The translations under genes and the position numbers were made by a program. A DNA stretch of 37,556 nt from positions 1 to 37,556 of the IMG/VR virus record IMGVR_UViG_3300035698_025855; one strand, written 5' to 3'. The notes beneath the pieces are model-generated. The model searched no databases. It saw only the letters and a program-made list of their open reading frames with translations, and was not told where the DNA came from. Origin of the DNA: a virus. Position 1 is the stretch's first letter, and each line of letters begins with the position of its first letter. Positions 32,845 through 37,556 of the stretch are shown piece by piece.

Positions 32845-32849
32845 CCGGG
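32835..32849 (+). repeat. Intergenic hairpin, copy 3 (degenerate)
   Basis: CCCGG-CCTGA-CCGGG, with outer ACG/CGT pairs after one mismatch. The TGA stop of the third early gene lies in the loop. The downstream flank differs from copies 1 and 2. It ends the rightward set, so a termination or mRNA-end function is plausible. Confidence 0.6.
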
Positions 32850-32917
32850 TCGTGTTCAAAAGATCTGTCCACCAGCTTACACCGCGGCAAAACAGCATGC
32901 GGCTGCAGATGTTAAAA

Positions 32918-32946
32918 TTCACACGGCCAGGTGTGAAAATTCACAC
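32918..32946. promoter_or_regulatory. TTCACAC inverted and direct repeat cluster
   Basis: TTCACAC (32918-32924) and GTGTGAA (32931-32937) form a perfect inverted repeat with a 6-base spacer; TTCACAC follows again at 32940-32946. This looks like a protein-binding site but lies between convergent genes, not before a start. The remainder of the 32845-32995 gap holds no convincing gene. Confidence 0.5.
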
Positions 32947-32995
32947 GGAGTCCCTGTTTACCTCTTTCTCATTTTAAGCCCATGTGCGGAGATAA

Positions 32996-33544
32996 TCAAC
33001 TCCAAGCGCCCCCAAGGTCATCTAACATGCCGATATAGCCAGCAAGGCCCTCCGCTGTTAGTTCTATGAGCATTTTGTCATGCTCTTTGATCAGCTTGTC
33101 CAGATCTTCTTCAAAATTAGGGTCTGAGTAGAATACAACCCCATCTCCATCAACAGTTGGCATCGTTACCATGGACATATTCACTTTGATAGCTGGATTG
33201 CTCTTTGCCTTGTGCTCGGCAATGCATTTGTTGACGGAAACGTGGGGTGTTTTCTGGTGATAACCCACCACCGTCTCCCTTTGGTATTGATGCCACATAT
33301 GAGGCCAGCACTTAATAATTCTTGAGAACGAGTAGAGCTGCTTCATCCACCACCTCTTATGCGCAAATACCCATTCGAGAACATCAGCAACTTGCTCATA
33401 GCTAACATGATACGTTATCAAAATTTGGTCCAGCACTTCTCGGCACTCATCTTCATCTGCGATAGGAACATCTGAACCTTCTGTTGCAAAATATTTATTG
33501 AATAACTGTATGGCCCTTGGGATGTCATCATCCATGTGTTTCAT
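32996..33544 (-). CDS. Hypothetical replication-module protein
   Basis: A 182-residue protein starting MKHMDDDIPRAIQLFNKYF behind TGGAG. The Trp/Tyr/His-rich middle (WVFAHKRWWMKQLYSF, then WPHMWHQYQRE) resembles the helical part of phage replication accessory or loader proteins, but similarity is not specific. The C-terminus is acidic (FEEDLDKLIKEHDKML). It directly follows the replication initiator; a helicase-loader role, as for lambda P after O, is inference from position only. Confidence 0.6.
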   Translation of the reverse strand: MKHMDDDIPRAIQLFNKYFATEGSDVPIADEDECREVLDQILITYHVSYEQVADVLEWVFAHKRWWMKQLYSFSRIIKCWPHMWHQYQRETVVGYHQKTPHVSVNKCIAEHKAKSNPAIKVNMSMVTMPTVDGDGVVFYSDPNFEEDLDKLIKEHDKMLIELTAEGLAGYIGMLDDLGGAWS

Positions 33545-33554
33545 CTCTCCACAT

Positions 33555-34712
33555 CTATGCATTTAAAAGTTTAGCCTTTCTGATCATGGAGCCAAGAGTC
33601 TCTGTGAAGGAACTTATTGGAAGAGAGTAGTTTACGGTATCAGAATCGGGACCGATATCAATTCGCACGTAGTCTTTTAGAGCTGTAAGCCATGGGTAAT
33701 TGCTATTCTTTTGGATCAATTTTGCGTGTCGCTGATTCTCCTCAAACGATGTATGTCGCAGTTGGCGATTCTTTTTTATCGCTTGAACGATGTATGCACC
33801 AGCGCTCTTGACAGGCTTTGTGGTCTTGGCCTTCTGCTTTGCGTCTTGCTGGTAGACCTGAAATCCTCTGCTGACTTGTTCGACGGTCCAGTGCTTGGCT
33901 AAGAACCAGGCGCAGACGTCTTGAGATTGAACCTGTGGTCCGATGGCTGGCTGATGACTAACGATTTGGTCATGGAGGTCCTTTTGTGGCGGAGTTAGCT
34001 TGGCGACCATGTTGGTCGTGTCTCTTACCTCAGCGTTGCCTTTTCTTTCAGCGCGCAGCGATAGAGCAGAGTCAGGAGGAGGCCTTTGGCCGATCTCCCT
34101 AACACTGTTCTTATCTATCTTCGATAGAGACTCTGTTGGACTATGTGGTATTGGTGTGGCGGAATCGCCATCTCCATATGGCGATTCCGCCACACCATAT
34201 GGCGATTCCGCCCTTTCGTAATCATTAATTGAGGGCTCCTCTGGTTTTTTAGGAGGAGTTAGGTCAGGATTCTCCATATGGCGATTCCGCCCTTTCGTAA
34301 ACAACTCTTCATTTTTGAAGGCGTACCAGACGGTGCGATCCATCTTTAACTTGTTAAAGTTGCCTCTCACAATCATCCCCTTACCAACTAAACTGTTTAC
34401 TGTCCTCTTAACCTTGTCCCGGCTGAAGTAGGGAAAGTGAGCTGCCATGTCATCCAAAGTTTGGTAGGTCCATGTCTTTCCGTCTCGGAAGTTTTTATTT
34501 AGCCTCTGATTGTGGCTGATCCAGTATTGGAAGTGGTGGATCAATATAGCCTCTTCTATCCCATAGCGCTCGGCCAGGCCGCTGCTGAAGCAATGGTTAG
34601 GGGAGGCTAGACATTGCTGGATAATTGCTCCATCGTGTGCTTCGTGGCATGTCGTCATCGCAGGTTCCTCTTTCGTGTTCTTCTCTGTACCTAAATGCTC
34701 GTTATCGGTCAT
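33555..34712 (-). CDS. Replication initiation protein with internal origin
   Basis: A 385-residue protein. Residues about 45-130 form a winged helix-turn-helix domain (AILIHHFQYWISHN, YQTLDDMAAHFPYFSRDKVKRTVNSLVGKGMIV), as in phage DnaD- or O-type initiators. The linker (about 135-215) is disordered and is encoded by the iterons. The C-terminal domain from about 225 (LTPPQKDLHDQIVSHQP, then ALKDYVRIDIG) could recruit helicase. The lambda O gene has the same layout, with the origin inside the coding sequence. The ATG at 34712 overlaps the stop of a 20-codon leader ORF as ATGA. Confidence 0.78.
   Translation of the reverse strand: MTDNEHLGTEKNTKEEPAMTTCHEAHDGAIIQQCLASPNHCFSSGLAERYGIEEAILIHHFQYWISHNQRLNKNFRDGKTWTYQTLDDMAAHFPYFSRDKVKRTVNSLVGKGMIVRGNFNKLKMDRTVWYAFKNEELFTKGRNRHMENPDLTPPKKPEEPSINDYERAESPYGVAESPYGDGDSATPIPHSPTESLSKIDKNSVREIGQRPPPDSALSLRAERKGNAEVRDTTNMVAKLTPPQKDLHDQIVSHQPAIGPQVQSQDVCAWFLAKHWTVEQVSRGFQVYQQDAKQKAKTTKPVKSAGAYIVQAIKKNRQLRHTSFEENQRHAKLIQKNSNYPWLTALKDYVRIDIGPDSDTVNYSLPISSFTETLGSMIRKAKLLNA
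34153..34300. other. Candidate replication origin: iterons within the initiator gene
   Basis: CCATATGGCGATTCCGCC occurs at 34174-34191, 34195-34212 and 34274-34291. The first two are 21 bases apart (two helical turns). An inverted copy, GGTGTGGCGGAATCGCCAT at 34153-34171, pairs with 34178-34196 to make a 19-bp perfect cruciform arm with a 6-base loop. The last two copies continue identically with CTTTCGTAA. A TA-rich stretch (AATCATTAATT) lies between them. This is the form of an iteron origin; initiation has not been shown. Confidence 0.75.
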
Positions 34713-34771
34713 AATGTGGCCTCCATGTTGTGACTTATATTTCTCTCTTCTATGACTGATATGTCTGTCAT
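34709..34771 (-). CDS. 20-residue leader ORF coupled to the replication initiator
   Basis: MTDISVIEERNISHNMEATL, with AAGGAG nine bases before its ATG. Its TGA overlaps the initiator ATG as ATGA, and its own ATG overlaps the previous leader stop the same way. It is probably a translational coupler; its end contains the initiator ribosome-binding site. A conserved peptide function is not evident. Confidence 0.5.
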   Translation of the reverse strand: MTDISVIEERNISHNMEATL

Positions 34772-34815
34772 AATGTGGTCTCCTTGTTGTGAGCGCTTCT
34801 ATTAATTGGGTTCAT
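34768..34815 (-). CDS. 15-residue leader ORF
   Basis: MNPINRSAHNKETTL, starting 1 base after the stop of the 44-residue ORF upstream and ending with an ATGA overlap into the 20-residue leader. AAAGGAACGG precedes the ATG. It lies in the chain that leads to the replication initiator. Confidence 0.4.
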   Translation of the reverse strand: MNPINRSAHNKETTL

Positions 34816-34816
34816 T

Positions 34817-34951
34817 TTACCGTTCCTTTTTGTGGTCGTTCATGATAGGTCTCCTCATTGTGATTGTTTGGTTAGCGTTCATGATGGGTCTTTTTGGTTT
34901 GATCCCCGGTTTCGGCCGGGGGTTTTTTTTGTCTTCGTCATTTTTCTTCAT
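34817..34951 (-). CDS. Small basic leader protein
   Basis: A 44-residue ORF (MKKNDEDKKNPRPKPGIKPK at the start) with AGGGAGG upstream. It is Lys/Pro/Asn-rich and probably disordered. It begins one base after the stop of the winged-helix-like gene and leads into the chain of leader ORFs before the initiator. A plus-strand terminator hairpin is embedded within it. The real product may be only a translational relay. Confidence 0.5.
   Translation of the reverse strand: MKKNDEDKKNPRPKPGIKPKRPIMNANQTITMRRPIMNDHKKER
34904..34930 (+). terminator. Plus-strand intrinsic terminator
   Basis: CCCCGG-TTTCGG-CCGGGG followed by a G and eight T. It functions for plus-strand transcripts only, although the surrounding genes are on the minus strand. 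It could end an antisense RNA to the replication leader region; no clear plus-strand promoter was found. Confidence 0.6.
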
Positions 34952-34952
34952 T

Positions 34953-35303
34953 CTATACCTCCCTTGATCTGATTGAGACTGCCTTCGGGTGGGAGACTCC
35001 TTTCCTACCAGACTGTTTATCTTTGTGCAGGACCATTGGTACGTGCTTAAACTTTTTAACCTCTTCGGCCTCATCGTCGGCAATTTTGCATGCTATGACC
35101 CTGCCACGTGAGTCCCGTATGGCGTTCAGTAGTCCGCAGCTCACGAGCTCGCACACATGAGATAGAAGGTGTGGAGTATTAGACTCTGTATGGAGTGAGA
35201 TGTCGTCTATATACATCCATCCGCTAGGTGAAATATTCATGAAGCGCAGCGTATCGAAGAGGGCACGCGCTCTCGTTGACATCCATGGGATGGAGGGATT
35301 CAT
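34953..35303 (-). CDS. Small winged-helix-like protein
   Basis: A 116-residue protein starting MNPSIPWMSTRARALFDTLR. The pattern (ARALFDTLRFMNISPSGWMYID, then LLSHVCELVSCGLLNAIRDSRGRVI) resembles a winged helix with a wing RDSRGRVIA. The C-terminus is basic. AAAGGGGGACG precedes the ATG. As the first gene after an intergenic region in the replication set, it may be a regulator of replication. The fold call is tentative. Confidence 0.6.
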   Translation of the reverse strand: MNPSIPWMSTRARALFDTLRFMNISPSGWMYIDDISLHTESNTPHLLSHVCELVSCGLLNAIRDSRGRVIACKIADDEAEEVKKFKHVPMVLHKDKQSGRKGVSHPKAVSIRSREV

Positions 35304-35396
35304 CGTCGTCCCCCTTTGGATAGGGCAACGCGAGGCTTATCTGTATGTTGTGGTAGGTGACTGCAGCTGATTATAGGGTACCTCTTGCTTTATAAG

Positions 35397-35493
35397 CTGA
35401 TGAGAAGATACACTACGTTTGCAGTCGTTGTTTGTGTTTCTTCTCATCAGCGATAAGCCGGTGCTTCCTTTTTGGTTGCACCGGCTTTTTTTT
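35397..35493 (+). ncRNA. Candidate plus-strand small RNA with intrinsic terminator
   Basis: CTGATGAGAA at 35397-35406 pairs with TTCTCATCAG at 35441-35450. Right after it is a strong terminator: GCCGGTGC (35457-35464), a 13-base loop, GCACCGGC (35478-35485) and eight T. No plus-strand gene precedes it, so a free-standing transcript of about 100 bases is possible. A weak promoter (TTGTGG, 17 bases, TTATAG) lies just upstream. The rest of 35304-35549 shows no gene. Confidence 0.5.
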
Positions 35494-35549
35494 GTCTCAG
35501 GCTCTTCGGCCTCTTGTTAAGATCTTATATATACTCAAGCGTGATGCCG

Positions 35550-36032
35550 TCAAGTGTTATTGAATGCTCTGGCCGCAAAGTTGCTTTTGGCCTGTTCTGC
35601 TATGTCATGCAGAGGCGCCTTGTTCATTGCTGCGATAGCGTCTCTTGGCGAAGGTAGGCCAGAGGTTCTCTTGGGTTCATCTTGGGTATGGCCACTCTGC
35701 TTGTGCTCGGGGCTATCTACTGAGTGCTGTTTAGTCGATGTTCTCTTGGGCTCCTCTCGAGCTTTGATGCTTTTCTTTGATGGGAAGTACTTATCAACAT
35801 AGTGCTTCGGAGGAGTCCACTGTATCTCTTCTTTGTAGATTTCCACTTGTTTCAGGAGATCTTCTAGTGTGATACCCCCATTGCTCATCTCGATCAGCTT
35901 CATCGCATTTTCTATCGTGGGTGATAACCTTCGGTCCCTCCACCCTGCGACAGTGGCGTGGCACGATCCGACCCAATCGCATAGAGAAGATATCGTAATA
36001 TTATTTTCAATCATAAAAGTTGCTAGGTCCAT
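35550..36032 (-). CDS. Cro/CI-like HTH protein, paralogue 3 with extended tail
   Basis: A 160-residue protein starting MDLATFMIENNITISSLCDW. The helix-turn-helix at about 12-36 (LCDWVGSCHATVAGWRDR) is followed by AMKLIEMSNGGITLEDL and WTPPKHYVDKYFPS, the same order as in the two smaller paralogues. A further 70 residues are charged, Ser/Pro/Lys-rich and probably disordered. It faces the recombination operon across an operator-like inverted repeat (36056-36167), so it probably controls both directions. Confidence 0.72.
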   Translation of the reverse strand: MDLATFMIENNITISSLCDWVGSCHATVAGWRDRRLSPTIENAMKLIEMSNGGITLEDLLKQVEIYKEEIQWTPPKHYVDKYFPSKKSIKAREEPKRTSTKQHSVDSPEHKQSGHTQDEPKRTSGLPSPRDAIAAMNKAPLHDIAEQAKSNFAARAFNNT

Positions 36033-36055
36033 ACTTAAAGTACTCCTGGGTTGTT

Positions 36056-36219
36056 TGCCCTAACATCCTATCCAGCGCCTATTTTTAGGTCAATTATTTG
36101 TAGCTATATTTTTAATCTGAGAATTCTTGAGCAGGGTTTGGTGCTCTTATATGGTTATGTTAGGGCAGCATGTTTGTGAGAGTCTTCGCATGTTTGTGAT
36201 AGGGCTTGCATAAATATGC
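36056..36219. promoter_or_regulatory. Divergent control region with inverted and direct repeats
   Basis: TGCCCTAACAT (36056-36066) and its exact reverse complement ATGTTAGGGCA (36157-36167) flank about 90 AT-rich bases. GCATGTTTGTGA occurs at 36168-36179 and 36188-36199 (period 20). GCATA-AA-TATGC at 36208-36219 is a small palindrome just before the RecT-like start. These look like operators for looping or cooperative repression. I did not find a convincing -35/-10 pair. Confidence 0.6.
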
Positions 36220-36229
36220 GAGGTGTAGC

Positions 36230-37279
36230 ATGATCATTACGAAGCTAGCGGGTTACCCCATGAATGCAAGTGATTACATGTTAAATAAGAGTCAGCAAGA
36301 TTGGACTATCCGAGATAGCTGGTACGAGGTCGAAGACTTCGTACTTTGTGATGAAGAAATCTACGAGCAGTATGCTGTAGAAGAAGATGAAGTCGAACAA
36401 ATAGGAGAAGACTACATGAACAATACGAATGAAGTGATCGCGAAATCAGACTCTGTACTTGGTGACCTTAAGGTTATCAGAAATATCTGCCACGAGTTGA
36501 TGCAGCACCCACATTATAGAAAGATGGGTGAGGTTGGTGTATTTGCAATCGTTCAGAAAGCAAAGTCCATTGGTCTCCCAGCTTTAGATGCCGTTAACGG
36601 CGGGATGTACTTTGTGAATGGTAAGGTTGAGCTGTCGTCTGCAGCTATGAATCAGCTGATCAGAAGAGCTGGACACTCTATCACAAAGGATAAGCGTAGT
36701 GATGACCAGTTATGCATCCTCCACGGAAAGCGTGCTGATACAGGCGATACCTGGACCGAAAGCTTTTCAATCGCAGAAGCTAAGCGTGCTGGAATTTACA
36801 AAGACCGCGGTCCATGGGCTCAGTACCCTAGAGACATGACATTTGCTAGGGCTCTTAGTCGACTTGCTCGCCAGCTCTTTCCAGACGTTATACAGGGTTG
36901 CTATGTAGAAGGTGAGATCGGGAAACCATTTACTTCGAAGGATAGTGATTGCTCAGGGTTAATCGTCGAAAGAATCCCTGCACATCCTACAGAAGGGCAG
37001 ATAGAGGAGCTACTAGCTATCTGGGCTGAGTGCGAGCCGGCGTACGTTGAGAAAGTGAATGCCTTTTTGGAAAGACAAGGAATCGACGACATATACAAGT
37101 TACCACATGAACTATACACCCGTATGATTGATAAGGCCTTCAAGGCTCGCATCGACTGGATTAAGATTAACTCAGTCATCGTTGAAGAAGAGGCGGAAGA
37201 AGAGGCGGAAGAAGAGGCGGAACAAGAGGCGGAAGAAGAAGACGAATACGAGCAAGACTCTCATGAGGTGATGGCATGA
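36230..37279 (+). CDS. RecT-like single-strand annealing protein
   Basis: A 349-residue protein. From about residue 75 it follows the phage RecT-like family: VFAIVQKAKSIGLPALDAVN, GMYFVNGKVELSSAAMNQLIRRAGH, then WTESFSIAEAKRAGIYKDRG and RDMTFARALSRLARQLFPDVI. These proteins anneal single strands made by the partner exonuclease, encoded next with an ATGA overlap. The start ATG at 36230 has GAGGTG upstream; an internal ATG at 36416 (MNNTNEVIAKSDSV) also has AGGAGA and may be the native start, since the first 62 residues are acidic and not family-like. The C-terminus has a Glu/Ala repeat (EEEAEEEAEEEAEQEAEEED). Confidence 0.85.
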   Translation: MIITKLAGYPMNASDYMLNKSQQDWTIRDSWYEVEDFVLCDEEIYEQYAVEEDEVEQIGEDYMNNTNEVIAKSDSVLGDLKVIRNICHELMQHPHYRKMGEVGVFAIVQKAKSIGLPALDAVNGGMYFVNGKVELSSAAMNQLIRRAGHSITKDKRSDDQLCILHGKRADTGDTWTESFSIAEAKRAGIYKDRGPWAQYPRDMTFARALSRLARQLFPDVIQGCYVEGEIGKPFTSKDSDCSGLIVERIPAHPTEGQIEELLAIWAECEPAYVEKVNAFLERQGIDDIYKLPHELYTRMIDKAFKARIDWIKINSVIVEEEAEEEAEEEAEQEAEEEDEYEQDSHEVMA

Positions 37280-37556
37280 TCCAGCAAAACACTCCAGAGT
37301 GGCTAGAGCTACGCAAAGGAAAGATCGGGGCCAGTGATGCCCCGATCATTATGGGCGCATCTCCATATAAGGACCGGTATACCCTTTGGAAGGAAAAGAC
37401 CGGGATGCAGGAACCACCTCCGATGAATTTTGCCATGGGTGTGGGGCACGATCTGGAACCTACGATCGTAGCCATGGCTGAGAGTGATCTTGAGATGAAG
37501 TTCACACCATCTGTTACCGTCAGCAAGGAGCACCCTTGGATGATGGCATCTTTGGA
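37276..37556 (+). CDS. YqaJ/lambda-type exonuclease, N-terminal part (continues at position 1)
   Basis: This is the first 93 codons of a 279-residue protein that continues at base 1, because the window ends repeat each other. The joined protein reads MIQQNTPEWLELRKGKIGAS and shows the YqaJ viral-recombinase layout: a GASDAP segment near residue 18, a glutamate in the HDLEP segment (E61), then D94 in the SLDG segment and E105-x-K107, which form a PD-(D/E)xK active site. The family degrades one strand from duplex DNA ends, leaving 3' single strands for an annealing protein. The ATG at 37276 overlaps the stop of the upstream RecT-like gene as ATGA, so the two are translationally coupled. Together they are a typical phage exonuclease and annealase pair. 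The family call is firm; the joining across the window ends is inferred from the 17-base repeat and the intact frame. Confidence 0.9.
   Translation, partial: MIQQNTPEWLELRKGKIGASDAPIIMGASPYKDRYTLWKEKTGMQEPPPMNFAMGVGHDLEPTIVAMAESDLEMKFTPSVTVSKEHPWMMASL
37540..37556 (+). repeat. Terminal identity with positions 1-17
   Basis: ATGATGGCATCTTTGGA at 37540-37556 equals bases 1-17 and keeps the exonuclease frame (residues 89 on). This is the overlap left when a circular or circularly permuted molecule is assembled, so the true length is about 37,539 bases. A natural 17-base terminal repeat is less likely because it falls within a gene. Confidence 0.85.

Larger units (their letters stand above)
34709..34863 (-). 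repeat. Triplicated ribosome-binding-site and start module
   Basis: On the minus strand, TCACAACAAGGAGACC (34792 on), TCACAACATGGAGGCC (34733 on) and TCACAATGAGGAGACC (34863 on) each lead into an ATGA start within 9 bases. The first two match at 23 of 25 positions. The repeats probably arose by local duplication and create successive initiation sites before the initiator gene. Confidence 0.7.

Noticed and set aside
32756-32977. Plus-strand 73-residue ORF after the early operon
   Set aside because: It overlaps the end of a better gene, lacks a ribosome-binding site, and runs through the hairpin and the TTCACAC repeats.
35457-35485. Possible tRNA or riboswitch at the GCCGGTGC stem
   Set aside because: Only one stem followed by a T-run; no cloverleaf, anticodon arm or conserved aptamer pattern.
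37183-37230. GAGGCGGAAGAA tandem repeat as a regulatory array
   Set aside because: It is the coding sequence of the Glu/Ala-rich tail of the RecT-like protein; slippage repeat within a disordered tail.
1-37556. CRISPR array, rRNA or tRNA genes
   Set aside because: No regularly spaced repeats with unique spacers and no cloverleaf or rRNA-like sequence were seen.

Overview
The window is an essentially complete tailed-phage genome (Caudoviricetes) with a podovirus-like structural module. Its last 17 bases repeat its first 17. A YqaJ/lambda-type exonuclease gene runs off the right end at 37276 and resumes in frame at position 1. The molecule is therefore circular, or circularly permuted, with about 37,539 unique bases. 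The host cannot be named from sequence alone. The genome lacks a recognisable DNA polymerase, helicase, integrase, RNA polymerase or endolysin, so it depends heavily on its host.

Layout. (1) About 6.8-28.6 kb, minus strand, is the late operon, read from right to left: small and large terminase, a small basic protein, P22-like portal, scaffold, N4-gp56-type major capsid protein, head-tail adaptor, nozzle, GNAT-like protein, internal and ejection-type proteins, then fibre and beta-helix proteins. (2) 28.7-31.1 kb, minus strand, is a tightly coupled set: two Cro-like HTH proteins, a RusA resolvase, a ribbon-helix-helix protein, a MerR/Xis-like HTH protein and a ParB/Srx-like protein. It faces a divergent plus-strand early operon (31.2-32.8 kb, three unknown genes separated by copies of a hairpin) across promoters with tandem operator-like repeats. 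(3) 33.0-36.0 kb, minus strand, is a replication module: a third paralogous HTH regulator, a small winged-helix-like protein, a chain of leader ORFs coupled through ATGA overlaps, and a replication initiator whose coding sequence contains iterons, as in lambda O. (4) 36.2 kb through the junction to 1.45 kb, plus strand, is a RecT-like annealase and exonuclease pair followed by overlapping small genes. (5) 1.5-7.0 kb is accessory DNA: a GC-richer DUF1156 DNA methylase, three unknown minus-strand genes, and a plus-strand cluster of membrane proteins, three of which carry a C-terminal membrane segment.

The clearest unusual element is in the major capsid gene. It is split by a 792-nt group I intron (complement 21959..22750). 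The splice sites can be placed to the base: a U-G wobble-ended P1, a terminal G, and an exact 945-nt reading frame after splicing. The intron carries a LAGLIDADG homing endonuclease on the opposite strand. Other candidates for new biology are the membrane-protein cluster (two members share an N-terminal motif), the replication leader cascade with triplicated ribosome-binding sites, and a possible plus-strand small RNA beside it.
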